Part shown: one piece after another, positions 22,005 to 34,815 of the stretch
Layout of the letters: each line of letters starts with the position of its first letter
Numbering within the stretch: position 1 is the stretch's first letter
Assembly (NCBI RefSeq): GCF_001411555.2
Contig: NC_049914.1
Coordinates: 16,405,798 to 16,469,797, forward strand
Direction: 5' to 3'
Source of the DNA: Juglans regia
Taxonomy: Eukaryota > Streptophyta > Magnoliopsida > Fagales > Juglandaceae
Length of the DNA stretch: 64,000 nt
Notes under the pieces: generated by a model
The model's database searches: none
Told to the model about the DNA's origin: nothing
What the model saw: only the letters and a program-made list of their open reading frames with translations
Program-made: the position numbers and the translations under genes

Positions 22005-24164
22005 ACTGGCAGAGCATGGTCTGCCAGTCCTTACGGCTTGCCTTACGTCCAATCCTCAGTCACTCTTCAACTAAAGGTCTCCCACATGGTGTTAAATAAT
22101 ACCTCTTAGGTTTTGACAGTATGATTTGTCGAGTCGTAATCCTTTCAGCACATCCACTCTGGATGTGACTTTTCAGATGGAGTAAGGGCTTCTTCTACGT
22201 ACGACACTGCCACCTTTTGAGCATTTTTATGTTGTCCTGGAAAGCTCGTACATGTCAACAAAGGTCTTGTCCTTGATCGTTGCTCGCCTTTAGCTCATTC
22301 TCGTTCTTCACCTTTGTACATTAAACGGCTTTTCTGGCTTGCTTATCATATGGTGAAAAGTCCTTTTATTACCTCGTGTCGGGACGTGTAAACTAAGCTT
22401 TCTACGTAATGTTGCTCAATCATATGCTAGACTAACAATAATTTGTAGCACCCATGGCTATTTTCACCACACCCATAAAGTGACTTCTCATATTTTCTTT
22501 TCACTCATACTTTATCGGTGGTCTTTCCCCTTACTCGGACGAGGCCTCTCCACTTAGATTATTACCTTTCTAGTACATAGGATTGCAATGTACTAGAAAG
22601 GCAATAAAGTGCTAAAACAATATTTACCCAAATATACCATATATGCTAAAAAAACATTTCATCGTTCAAAAGAGTATTAAAACCCAAAGCCATCAAACAT
22701 TCATATCATAAACATTTCTACCAATCTCCTCATTTTTCTGTGTGGTGAGTGTTAAAATTGTTAGTGTACAACTTAAATTTTATAAACATATTTATAACCT
22801 TATAATTTATGAAAATTTTAATTTTAACCGGAACTTTCTATTTAATTACAGTTTTGCTACTAACTTTCTTAATTTACATTTTGGCCCCTCAACATTACTA
22901 AAATTGCATTTTAACCCCAAATATTACAATTCTTCTCATATATAGTATCTTTATATTTCTTACCTATTCGTATATATGTTTTTATTAAAAATTAAGTTTT
23001 TAACATCTTCTAAATCATATGGGCTGAATTATCCACTATATTTCTAAATTCCTATTACTTCATTTAAATTCTGGTTACACTTTGAATTCCCTAAATTTTT
23101 ATTATTCATCTTAAGTTAAATTTCATTATAGTACTTATAGATTTAACTATCCATTTCATTACATCAAAAGATTTTACAAAAATTTAGTCAAAACCCTACA
23201 ATTAAATCTCTAGCCAAAAAACCTAAACTTTTAAATGTCTTTAATTTCATCACAAATCAAACTTAATCTCTACAATCAACCTCTAATCCTAGAACTTTTT
23301 CACTTAATTACATGATTTATTAACTAAAATTTAAAATTCCTAAATTCGAAGTCTTGGTCAAAAGCCTATATATTTTTCCTCGTCAAAATTCATCTTTAAA
23401 CCTTAATAAAACTAACCATATGCACTTCAAACAATAAAATTTTACAATCCATTACATGCTCCTTCAAAAAAATATTTCAACCCCAATATTCATAGCTAAA
23501 CCGAAACCCTATATTAGATTTTCTTCAAAATTTCCTTCATCAATAATCACATATACTAAACTACAATCAAATACTAACACTACCAACTCTGAATCAAGTG
23601 TAGAACACTTGATTTTCAAGATCAATAAACCTTATTGTGGTGCTAATATTGGGTGTAGTATGGTTGTATACTCTTAGTATATGTGTTATTTGATGAAGAA
23701 ATTGTGAAATTTGCAAGAGAAATGAGAGGTATGGCTTGGGGTAGCGAAGGGCTCTTCGAAATGTGTAGGAAATGGGAGGGAAATGGGTACTGGAAGAAAG
23801 AAATGAAAAGTCAAAATGCTTATCACCTTTGCCACATGTCACATTCTTAGGTGTTCTTGCTTTAATTTTATTGGAAATCTGGCTATTCAAAGACATTATG
23901 CTATTTGGTCTTTTAGTGGTAAACTATAATTAACTAACTTAAATGTGATAACCAAGAAAAAAGGTAATGCAGACCGCGCACATACAAACTTAAACATGGG
24001 AGAAAACCGAGCTAGAGAGGACTTACAAGAAATTTTATTTCAACATGGAATTTTCGAGATAAAAATAGCATAATTAAAATATATAGAATTAACTAAAAGA
24101 TTGGCAGTTGACACGTGGAATACTGCACTATGACCATACCTCATTTTTTCCATTTTCACCACAT
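22005..24164. other. Unassigned sequence, one perfect hairpin
   Basis: No gene or complete element is recognised. It contains the 14-bp perfect inverted repeat at 22565-22601. The A/C-rich strand from 22680 to 23600 has only chance frames and could be an old antisense LTR. Confidence 0.4.
22565..22601. repeat. Perfect 14-bp hairpin with 9-base loop
   Basis: CCTTTCTAGTACAT and its exact reverse complement ATGTACTAGAAAGG are separated by AGGATTGCA. It lies in otherwise unstructured sequence. Confidence 0.85.
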
Positions 24165-24191
24165 ACTCTCTCTCTCTCTCTCTCTCTCTCC
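24165..24191. repeat. (CT)n microsatellite
   Basis: About thirteen uninterrupted CT dinucleotides. Open frames across it (24040-24491) translate to Ser-Leu or Arg-Glu runs and are not genes. Confidence 0.9.
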
Positions 24192-24267
24192 TCTTGTTTT
24201 GGCCAAACCTTTGCTTTTTCTTTCTCACACTTCCCTTCATTTTCTCACACACCAAACACACTATGTC

Positions 24268-24500
24268 CACTACAACATATTTGTCCATTTCCCACAAGTT
24301 ATTTTTTCAAGATCTACTATCGTGACAAATACTTAGCTATTGTCACAAAGATTGTCCGTGGACAAAAAAAAGCCTTTTACAGCGAGATCACGTCCGGTGA
24401 GCAAAATTTGTCAGTAAAAATGACTTTTTGCAGTGACTTCCTGTCGCCACAAATACTTCCGCTGGATAAGACACTAAAATTACAACCTTAGAGTATTTGC
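24268..24500. mobile_element. Possible CACTA-type terminus and subterminal repeats
   Basis: CACTACAACATATTTGTCC at about 24269 is followed within 210 bp by GTGACAAATA, GTCACAAAG, CAGCGAGATCACG, GTCAGTAAAAATGAC, GCAGTGACTT and GTCGCCACAAATA. CACTA elements begin with CACTA and carry such dense short inverted motifs. The other terminus was not located, so this is tentative. Confidence 0.3.
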
Positions 24501-24900
24501 GGCAATGATGAGAGGATGGTTCCATTGAAGAAAAGAGGGACACACACATATATAATAATTAGTCTAGCATATTTTGAGATGATGGTTAAACAGACAAGAA
24601 GAGGGTTACTTAGACGAGCTACCAATTAAACATAGTTGGCTTTTGGCCCAAAAAATTTTCTTGCACTCCATTTTCAGTTTGAACTTCCTTTAAATTTTCT
24701 CCACTCCTTCATGCACTCCATTTTCTATTCACATTTTCACCTTCACTACCTCCATCTCAACTTGTGCATTTAAAAAAAATAAAAAATTATGCAAAGGAAA
24801 AGAAAACAATACCACTAGAGAAAGTCATGGCTAAACAAAATATTTTTGAAACTTAATCGACAATCAAAGTAATAAGTCAGTATCAATCTAGATATATGCA
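24501..24900. other. Unassigned AT-rich sequence
   Basis: No supported feature. The copia 5' LTR may begin somewhere within or after this stretch. Confidence 0.4.
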
Positions 24901-24999
24901 CATCAAAGGTCAATGGTAAATGTTAAACTTTTGTATGTTTAACTTCATTTACAATCGATTGGATAGCACCCAGAGTTCTTTACTCATCTTGCATGTTGG

Positions 25000-25268
25000 T
25001 TTCTACACAATTTGTAATAGTTTACATTTTTCAGAACTTAATATGCCTGCACACTGTAACGGACAAAGCAAATCATCTAGAATAATTTCCATGATTCTAG
25101 CACTTGTATCTTGTATGGAATGTAATTATACTCTAGAGATTAGCCAGCTTGCTGTATAGCGTAATTACCTCCTTGATTTCTGTCATTGTATAGCTTATAT
25201 ATTGTACACATATGTAATGAAAGATATAGTGAACAATTCATCTTCTATAATGTGTGTAAACCCTTATA
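25000..25268 (+). mobile_element. Right part of copia 5' LTR (left limit uncertain)
   Basis: The sequence directly before the primer binding site at 25269 should be the 5' LTR. It is AT-rich with TATATATTG and a polyadenylation-like AATGAAAGATAT. The left border was not identified because there is no 3' LTR to compare. Confidence 0.35.
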
Positions 25269-25282
25269 TGGTATCACGAGCC
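25269..25282 (+). other. Copia primer binding site (initiator Met tRNA)
   Basis: TGGTATCACGAGCC differs by one inserted base from TGGTATCAGAGCC, the usual copia primer site complementary to initiator methionine tRNA. The gag start codon follows 31 bases later. Confidence 0.75.
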
Positions 25283-25312
25283 TCCTTCTCCAGTGAGACC
25301 AACTCTGTTTCT

Positions 25313-28010
25313 ATGGCTTCCCCTACAAAAACTCACACACAAACCCCAATCTCCATCAATGCCGCAGGACAACTACCTCATAAATTAACTGGTCCCAGCT
25401 TTCCCTCATGGAGTGCAACCCTTTCCTCTTTACTTCTCGGCTATGATCTTAATGAATTCCTGGATGGAACTTATCCATGTCCCCCTAAGCCCACTCATCC
25501 TATTGAAGATGCAAACATTGTTGCCTACTCCAAATGGTTTTGGCAAGACCAACTCATTCTCAATGTCATACTTGCCTTTGTTATTGAATCTATTACGCCA
25601 CTCATCGCCTCAGCCAAGACTTCCCGTGATGCCTGGATTCGACTTAACCTCTTATATGCAAACAAGTCTCGATCCCGCGTGATGCAACTCAAGGAGCACC
25701 TCACCCTTCTTCAACGAGGTGATTGGCCGATTGTTGCTTATCTTTAAGATGTGGTGATCAATGAACTCACCATCATCGATACTCCTCTGTCCTCCGACGA
25801 CATCACTCTTCATGTTCTTCGTGGACTTGGTCTAGACTATCGTGATCTGGTTGCCCCTATTCGCACACGTGAGACTCCTGAGAACATTTGAGGAATTGCA
25901 TGATCTTCTGACATCCCATGAAGCCTATCTGCAGTAGCTCAACCAGACAACTCAACAACTTGTTGCAACTGCAAATCCCACCAACCGTCGAGCTTGGAAT
26001 AAACCCTCCACCAATGACTGTCATTCTGACCCATCTTGGCCTGTGCAACAAAACAAACCCAATGGGTCTCGGTCCAAATACAAAGGCAAATGTCAGTTAT
26101 GTGGTGAAGTTGATCACTCAGCTAGATTCTGCCCCAAACATTATGTTCAACCCAAGACTGTTACTGCCAATTGTGTTGGCACAAATCAAACTTAGTCCTC
26201 CAAATTGCTTGTTGACTCTGGGGCGTTTCATCACATCACCTTAGTTTTTTCCAACTTAACCATCAACTATGAGTATGTTGGAACTGATGAAGTTGTTATT
26301 CGCGATGGTACAAGTTTAACGGTTACACACATTGGCTCATTAACATTTCAATCGCCTCATTGTATCTTTAAAATGCATGATACTTTATGTGTTCCTCCTA
26401 TACATAAAAACTTGGTATCTGCGCATCATTTTACAAAACAAAATAATGTGTTACTTGAATTCCACCCAAGTTTTTATCTTGTGAAGGATCAGACAACGGG
26501 GGCAATACTTCTTCGAGGACGATGTGAAAACGGGGTCTATCCACTTCCTCCACCATTGACCACCTCCCAATCCATTGTTGCCAATGTTGGTGAGCATACA
26601 ACTGGATCTATTTGGCACAGTCGATTTGGCCATCCTAGCAATAAAATCGCCTCTCATGTTATTTCCAAATTTCATTTACCTGTTTCTACTTCACGAACAC
26701 TCTCAGTTTGATCTTCTTGTCATTCTAATAAAAGCCACCAAATTCCATTTGGTACCAACTCTATTAATAGCAAATCAACACCTGAATATATATTTTTCTT
26801 ATGTTTGGGGTCCCACGCAAATTTCATCAACTGAAGGCCATTGATACTGTGTCATTTTTATCGACCATTTCACAAGATATTGTTGGTTCTTTCCCATGCA
26901 TAACAAATATGATGTTTTAGCCATTTTTTCCCAACTTCGCTCTATTTTAGAAAAACAATTTGGCTGTCCCATAAAAAATATATACACGGACAATGGAGGT
27001 GAATATGTTAAACTTCGTTCATATCTCGCCTCCAATGGCATCGGCCATCTTACCACTCCTCATCACACTCCACAATTAAATGGCATCTTTGAACGACGAC
27101 ATCATCAAATGGTATAAACAGGCATGACTTTACTCACTCAATCCCATATGCCCACAAAATATTGGTATCTAGCGTTTCAAACAGCCGCGTACCTTATGAA
27201 TCAGCTCCCCACTCCCATTTTACAAAATAAATCTCCCTTTAAGAGCATATTTGGCACATCGCCAAATTATCTCAAATTATGTATTTTCAGTTGTTTGTGT
27301 TTTCCCTGGATAAAACCATACACTTCTCACAAGCTTGAACCAAAATCTTCACCTTGTTGTTTTATTGGGTACTCCACATCTCAACGTGCTTATAAGTGTC
27401 TAAATATTAACACTAATAGAACCTATGTGTCTGGTCAGGTAAAATTTGATGAAAGTCAATTTCCCTTTCACGCTCAACTTACAGCTCCACCCCTTCCCAC
27501 CCAGCCCGAGACACATACACAACCCCCTCTACAAATGCAATGTCCTACCAGTCCTCCAAACTCACCTTCGGACCAACCCAATCCACCTGCTACCCCTCTA
27601 TCCACAACCAATAATCCCAGCCCCGTATCACAAAGTCCTCCAGAAGTCGAACCTGCGCCTCCTCCTTCGGTCACTACAAGTGAGCACACCATTATTTCTG
27701 TTGCTCCACTCTCTGGCAGGACTCACAACATGACAACTCGAGCCATGAATGACATTCACAAGCCCAAGCAGTTCTATATGGTCACCAAGCATCCACTTCC
27801 AGAATCTATGGAGCCTCAAAATGTCACTCAGGCTCTCAAGGATCCTCAGTGGTGACGAGCCATGAGTGAGGAATTCACAGCTTTGCTACGCCACAACACA
27901 TGGGAGTTAGTCCCCCCTTCCACTCACATTAAACCTGTTGGATGCAAGTGGATCTTTCGAGTCAAGTGTAAGCCTAATGGTAGTATTGATCGTTACAAAG
28001 CCCGCTTGGT
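25313..28010 (+). pseudogene. Ty1/copia gag-pol, decayed and 3'-truncated
   Basis: Gag starts MASPTKT at 25313 with the usual HKLTGPSFPSWSATLSSLLL opening, and is stopped by TAA at 25745. Further pieces in changing frames give a zinc knuckle (CQLCGEVDHSARFC, about 26091), the protease site LLVDSGAFHH (26205), the GAG-pre-integrase HSRFGHPSNKI and the integrase (YTDNGGEY about 26985, NGIFERRH about 27080). A Pro/Thr-rich linker and the start of reverse transcriptase (KPVGCKWIFRV, KPNGSIDRYKARL) follow. The coding trace ends abruptly at about 28010. No YVDD box, RNase H or 3' LTR follow. At least two stops and several frameshifts make it non-functional. Confidence 0.85.
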
Positions 28011-29788
28011 GGTATTATGTTAGTATTGATCATGTTGATGATGCACTGAAAGGTTTTCAACTGTCATGTATTTTCAGGAAATTGAGAAGACAACAATATT
28101 AATTTTAATTTTTACAAACAATAAAGTCAAATTTATTGTCACACATATACCTAAATAATTACAAATATTTAAATTGGTGAAATCATTAACTGATGTGTCA
28201 TGGCCGTAATCCTGAATAAAAACCTAGCACAATATATTACTTTCAGTTAAAACCTGGGTCTCAATTGCATAAACTGATTTGTTGTTAGTCATGAGTAACA
28301 ACAACTTACAATTCATACTTTCTGAAACATAAATAGGCATTTCAACTAAAAGTACTCTACTATATATACACCCTGGAAATGCCATCCATAGAACAATCCA
28401 TAGAAAGGTGTTCAACAGAAGTCTGCCATAGAACATGTATTTCTTCATTCACCTGAGTGATGTACTGAAGTTCTATTACATATAATAACATAATCAAAAT
28501 ATGCTCAAGTAGAGTAACTTAGAACTCTTCTTCACTCAAGCAATATTTTTTGGACATTTAATAAAAGACAACTATAATATGTGCTATGACCACTATGTGA
28601 ATGTTGGCAGACAACATGAAGTACTGTCCTTTCTAAATGGATCCATGGTAGGATTGTGCCCCAGAATCAGATATTTTACAATCACCCATTAGCTTTCATC
28701 GAATATCACTTGAATCTGCATCCATCCAAATATTCTGACAGTTAAATAATCCAAGTAATATAAAAGGAAATCAACATGTAAAAAGGACATAAGTTTTACA
28801 AAACTACCAATGGCTCATTTAATGGCATGATTATGCTTAAAAAATAGGGATACCTTCACCCAATTGATGAATTGAACATGGCTTTTTCATTTGGAACATA
28901 CAAGGGAGTTTTACTTTGGAAATATATAGTACATACATTTAATAGCATGCATATAGTTCCCCAACTTAGTCAATTTGTGGAAATCAATTCCTTATCAATT
29001 TTCCCCAAATAGAAGGTACTAACCACAAGATCATTATATATACACCATTTCAGATCAACTCCCATTCAGTTCAGTCCATCAATCTGAGGTTCGCAGATTT
29101 GATACACAAGAGACTATACTTTCCCCACATAAACTGACCAACCATTCTATTAATTGTAAACAATGAATGATAACTCCCCCCAAGCTGCATCCCCAATCCA
29201 TATTGTAATGCATGTGTGCACTATGAATCTTCAATGATCAATGTATCTAAAATCAATGTCAAACTAATAAATATATTTTGGCCTTCCCATTCTGATCATA
29301 AGCCAATGGATGTACTAAAAAACCAGTGCTACTAACATTATTGTAAAGATCACAAAATATTGGACTCTACTGAATAATGGATTAAAAGTACATGCATTTA
29401 ATAGCATGCATATTCCTCCCAAATCTGTGATGGAAATTACTATCATACTTGATGTTCTCATGTTTTTGGAAAATACTTGTGTAGCAGGTTGTCGCCCCCA
29501 GCACCTAAAGGCTAGCACGTATCCCAACCACAAACAACATGGGCTTTCCATTTGCGTTGGCCATTGACAACCATCACTTATCCAAGGTCCCTTCTGTCTA
29601 TGGCTTGCTTATTGCTAATATGCATGATTAGCATTGCAGCTTATCTTTAAACTCTCGGCAAACACCCATCCATGATAATAGAAGAAAGCCACACACAAAA
29701 TAAATCCATGTCGTTAGCCAACTATCACCCATTTCCCGTTGCCTCTCAAAATAGTCAAAAAGTCCACAAAAGTGTTTTTGAAACAACC
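28011..29788. other. Non-coding sequence downstream of the En/Spm-type gene
   Basis: No gene seen. The motif CATTTAATAGCATGCATAT occurs at about 28937 and 29391, with a weaker relative at 28813. This could be 3' flank of the transposase gene and part of the same DNA transposon. No terminal inverted repeat was found. Confidence 0.35.
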
Positions 29789-31532
29789 TTAGACAGCTCT
29801 CGGAGCCTCACTTGAAGACTCTCCCTGTGGTCGCTGCTGTGATTGAGTGTATGTAAAAAGTTTATCAAACTCCGCTTGCTTTACCAAAATCTCCTGAACA
29901 TTTGCCTTTAGTGCCTCAAATTGCGCCTTGTAAAGTTGCGCATCCTGAGACAATGCACCTCCATTGTCTCCACCTTGCGCTATCCCAGATGTGCCGGGCA
30001 TCAACTTCTTGCCCAGACCCCTTTCATATCCTGATCTCCTCCCTAAGACCTCCCTGAACACTGCAGCTGCTGCCTCCTTGGTGCGCTCTTCTGGTTGCAT
30101 CTCATTACGCTTTTCCACCATTTTCCCCTTAAAAAACAATTGCTTCATTAGGTTCAAAATAATTCATAAACCTATAATAATACCCAAGAGGCATAGATAT
30201 TGTTTGTAGTGACAACAAAAAAATACTGCTACTTCCCCTAATTAGTCATGTAACTCACATATAGCTCTTCTGTCATGTCAGTCACAAACCTGTTCTTCTT
30301 CTTTGACCATCGAGTCTCTTTAAAAAAGTCCACCAAATTAGTAACACCCTCACGCTGAAACAAAAGAAATTAAAATATCAGTTTTACATTTATATATATA
30401 TTATATAACCATTTATGCGTACAATATATACATTTATTTCTAATTAATTTCTATATGCAAAGTAGCACATAATACTTACCTGCTCTTCAAGTATTCGAAC
30501 AAAGGATTTCCTGCCAGCAGTATGGTTGATTAGCTGCTTTTCTCTATTCACCTTGCTTTGCAATGACAAGGCCTAGTCCAAATAATGAATGCTTTGAGGT
30601 TAAAGCAATAATAATTGAAAGACATATTATTCACAAGATATCAATGTGAATGAAATTATCAGTGGCTTCTTTTCAGTATTTTTACCTTGAACTCGTTGCT
30701 ACCCCAGCGCATGCATAGTTTTCTCCACACCGTTTGATCCACGAAATCGGTCTCTCTTGCTAGAGCAACTTTATGACTCTCATACCCAATGTAGATTTTG
30801 TATAAGTCATAATGGAAAGAATTGAACCTACTATTTAGTTGCTCAATAATCATCTTCCAATGGTTTTGCTTTTCCCATTGTATGATAAAGTCAACCTAAA
30901 TAAGTGAAAACATAAAAACATCAACTCCCATGATGTAAAAATTACTAAGAAAAAACACATTTCCATCAATATGCGTGATACTAGATCTTCCTTACTCGGA
31001 CACGATTGCACAACTCCGCTTGTTCAGCTTCTGGCACTTCATTCCAGCGTGGGTAACCCATGTCAGCATAATGCTTGATGATCCATGTCACCCGTCCACT
31101 GAATATGTTTGCATTCTCGCATGACACCTTTGTGTCCCCATCCTTGATCAACAATGAAATCGGCCCCATTTTGCGAAGCACATCAAATTTCATCATCTTT
31201 GCCTGTCCACGGCCTTGTTTCTTATTAACAGATACTAAATTGACCGAATATGTTACATAATTGAGAAATTACTATATATGTGTAAAAATAAGTGTACGTA
31301 TGGACACACCAGGTAAGCATTATAGAAAATGATAATAAAAATTAAAACTACTTATAGTTTCCACCTGTTCTGGAAATTCTGTTTCAAAGACCACATCGGG
31401 TGGTTGGGTTGATTCGTCTGATGATGAGGAGTCAACATAGTCTCTCAGTGTCAGGCCATTACTTGGCGGTGACTGTGCATGTTGTATAATTGGCCTCTGC
31501 ACTAAAATCCTGCTAGTGAATCCCCCCATCAT
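29789..31532 (-). CDS. Plant transposase (Ptta/En/Spm family), six spliced exons
   Basis: Exons on the minus strand are 31532-31365, 31220-30996, 30895-30686, 30572-30480, 30354-30259 and 30127-29789. Each length is a multiple of three, all borders are GT-AG (donors GTAAGG, GTAAAA, GTAAGT, GTGAGT), and the joined frame is open for 376 codons. The C-terminal exon has KMVEKRNEM and FREVLGRRSGYERGLG, the hallmark of Transposase_24 (PF03004), with a coiled-coil-like tail after it. Exon 2 has WNEVPEAEQAEL. These proteins are encoded by CACTA-type elements beside or instead of the TNP2 transposase, and some bind subterminal repeats. The frame also stays open upstream to an AG at 31572 (FARYSASHKKSTW), so an earlier exon may exist and the true start may lie further up. 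No TNP2 gene was seen. Confidence 0.75.
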
Positions 31533-31571
31533 CCATGTACTCTTCTTATGGCTCGCACTATATCTAGCAAA

Positions 31572-34275
31572 CTGAGAAACTACTTTTTTGCTACATAGCA
31601 GCTTGCGAATGTAATAAAAGATTACAACTAAATTTGACTGCAGAGAATTCTATCCTGTGCTATTTATGTTAAAAAATTACCATTTCATTAGACTGACATG
31701 CAGATAAGGGTGGGGGACAGACAGTTTGATAAGTTCATGGAGGAAGATATATTTCAGCCATGTATACAAAAAGTGTGCAACCTGTATGAACCTTCCCTTA
31801 ATGTTCTAACAATGCATGTAGATTAAGCCTGGAATTTCCTCCATAGTTTATAGACTTCAGATGATTTAGATTCTAATTGTGTATTTTGATTGGTTATTCT
31901 AGTTTATTTGATATGAGGTTTTTGTGATAAATGGATTTAACTATACCATCTTTTGTGAGCTACTAATGTAAATATAATGTGCTATTGCGGCTTACAAACC
32001 AAGGTATCAACGATGGTTGGCTTTCTATTGTCAGAGGGGATGGTAATGCCCTAATGACCATCCTTGAACTATAAAATAACTTATGGGCATGTAAACCTTA
32101 GCTTGTAATTCTGTGTAATGGGTTTCCCATAATCAAATCAACCCATTTGTTTGAACTAGGGTTGATTCTAGTACGCTGGACTGTTTCCACAAACAACTAT
32201 AAAAAAGCACTCTGAACTAGCAGAGAAAAAAGTTTTGGACTTGCAACAAACATAGACTAAAAAGTCAATGAATGAGGAATCTAGGGACACCATGGTTAAT
32301 GTCACCATTTCAAATCTTTTAAAAACATAAGAGTTTGAGTGGTGGTGTACCTCATGTGATGACCCTTCTAGCCCAAGTTTTGGTTACAATGCACCTCCAA
32401 TTACCAAAACCTAAGCTATAAACCTCCAAGGTCCATGTAGACCAAAGCTATTCAAATGTGAAAATGGTGGTTTGCCCGTTGAGTTAACACTTTCTGGGTA
32501 AGGACTGATGTTACTATAAACATTAACAAAATTTTTTATGGAACTCTCGATGGAGAGGATGTTAAAGTTTCTTGCTGCAAATATGCATGGACAGAAAAAT
32601 AAGGAGCTTTGAGTCGAAAGACACCATAGTAACCATCCCATCTCAGTGTGCTTTGAGAGACATGAGAGTTTAACCATAGATGTACCTTGCTTGCAGAGAA
32701 TGCTGACCCAGGTTGCTATGATATTTTGCTCTACTGTTTTACGTCTTCAGTTCAAGTTCCACCAGAAGTAAGTGTTATATATTCTCTCTTAAGGAGCTCT
32801 GTGTTCCTAATACGCCAATGGAAAATCCCTGCTGTGTACTTCTTACCCATCCGAAGCCTAGTGGAACCCATTTTCCCATAAAAATTTGTACCTGAGATTA
32901 CACATTTACCCTTTACACTTTCCCATCCTGCCAAAGTAAAATATATTGTCCCACCAATGAATTCATCACTCCATTCAGCTTAAACATTTAGTACAGTATT
33001 TTAGCCCACAATTTGTTTTCCTAATTGTTAAAGTATATTTCTAATGGATATTCCATATTAAACACATCGGCTAAACAAATAATGTCATCATTTTGAGAAA
33101 ATCTGAAACAATTATTTTTAAATTGATGAGAATTCAATGGTGGTGAATTTTAATATAAGTGTACAATAAGTATTAATTCAAAACTCTCACTAGCCTGTTA
33201 TCTTTACTCAATGTCAATTTATAAAATGCAACTCCTGTGTAATAGTTAGTTAACCCATCTTCTAACCTTTATGAACGATAAAAAACATATTCGATTATCT
33301 ATATTTCAATTTGAGTAGTTTTTAATAATTTTGTGATCATTATATGCAATGTCACATAAAAAGTATAGGTGGATTCAACAATAGACATGTCATGGCTCCA
33401 CTTCGACTGTTGAAGATGTTTAAGGGTGGAGTACATGGTCTCATTTCACACGTAAAATTACACAAAATGCCCACAAACTCAGCCATTGAAATGCTTATAC
33501 ATTAGGGGCTCAACAGGCTCTCTAAAATGCAACATAAGAGTTTGTAATGGGTTTGCCCCCCAGTTGCTTCATGAACTCATCTGAAGTTCCATCTATGGCC
33601 ATCATCGAAGCCCTTAAACCAGCAGTCCTCCCAACCATGTGAAAAAATCTTCACAATAACCTCTTACATATAGCAGGATATTCTGCATTAAGGCAAAGGG
33701 TAAAAAAATTATTATTCATACATTTATCCACATTGTATGCATGGCATATCAGAATGTGATAGCATTATACTACAACACATATAATGCATAGGGGAAGTGT
33801 TTTCAACTGTCATGCACAATTTCTACTCCATGATGCTATCATATATGCGAGGTATTATTTTTACTAGTTTACTTGGTGATAAATTCACACCTAGTCCAAA
33901 AGTTTGTTGTCTAAGTTTTTCTAAACTTAGACATGCAACAAACATAAATTTGTAAGTGGATACTACTGTGTTTAGTTGCTAATTAAGATTTTTACTCTTT
34001 CCTCCTTCCCTATACAGAAATACAATACTAACTCCCCCCAAGCCCACCACATGATAAGTTACTGTACAAGATTAATAATTTTAGGAAAGAGAAATTCGGC
34101 TTTTAATATACCTGGTAGTTTGTGATCTCTTTTTATCCTCTGACCCTAAGCAACCATTTACACAACCTGAGCCAAACAATAAATTACCAATTCTCAGTGC
34201 CATCCAATAAATGCTATGATCATGTCTCAATTGGAGACTATAAGATCAATAAAGTGGTGAGTTGGAAGTAGGACC
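31572..34275. other. Non-coding sequence upstream of the En/Spm-type gene
   Basis: Possible intron and leader of the transposase-family gene. No further exon, repeat or terminus is supported, and small frames (32411-32934) lack motifs. Confidence 0.35.
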
Positions 34276-34592
34276 TTAGTTCGAATCCCATCCTAGACTA
34301 GTGTCATCTGATGGAGAGGATGCACCATCAGTCTCTTCATCGGTCTCAGCAAGTAAGTCCTCCTCATTTGATCCATTGGACATGGTATCATTGGAATAAT
34401 ATTTTGACTTCTCATTCATGTCGTTCATATTTTGCAACTCGTTCAAAATGCCAGTACTTCCCCTAGCTAATGCAGTGGTGGATACCATGTCCGACTGAAC
34501 ATCTGGCCTTACCCGTATGGACTAATGGACACTGTGGTCAATCTCCACATCTACATAATCATCATCTTCACAACATGCATATTCTTCACAAC
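34276..34592 (-). pseudogene. Acidic open segment, possible upstream transposon exon
   Basis: The minus-strand frame from about 34592 to 34276 reads CCEDDDYVDVEIDHS, one TAG, then VRPDVQSDMVSTTALARGS and an acidic Ser-rich end (SNEEDLLAETDEETDGASS). It lies upstream of and on the same strand as the En/Spm-type gene. I do not recognise a domain. It might be the degraded tail of a partner transposase ORF or an upstream exon. Confidence 0.3.
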
Positions 34593-34815
34593 ATGCATAT
34601 TCACAACATATTTACAATATATTCTTATTAAATCACAATCAATTATCTAACAACATATTCATATATTCAAATATATTCACAATCAATTATCTAACAACAT
34701 ATTCACAATCAATTATCTAATAACATATTCACAATATCCAAACATATTCACAATCAATTATATAACAACATATTCACATAGTCACAACAATATTCCCAAA
34801 AATTCGCAACATATT
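34567..34815. repeat. Irregular tandem repeats, ACAACATATTCACAATC type
   Basis: The strings TTCACAACATGCATA (twice) and CAATTATCTAACAACATATTCACAA (at least four, variable spacing) alternate across about 250 bp. Confidence 0.75.

Noticed and set aside
24040..24491. Overlapping open frames on both strands, up to 127 codons
   Set aside because: They run through a CT microsatellite and translate to Ser-Leu or Arg-Glu repeats without any motif.
27446..27819. Frames opposite or shifted to the copia integrase linker
   Set aside because: Shadows of the Pro/Thr-rich coding stretch of the copia element.
28811..29410. Three copies of a CATTTAATAGCATGCATAT-like motif
   Set aside because: Too few and too widely spaced to call a repeat system; noted only as a property of the region.
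30195..30212. CACTACAAA-like string on the minus strand, a possible CACTA end
   Set aside because: It lies inside an intron of the En/Spm-type gene and its 3-bp flank does not match that of the possible end at 24269.
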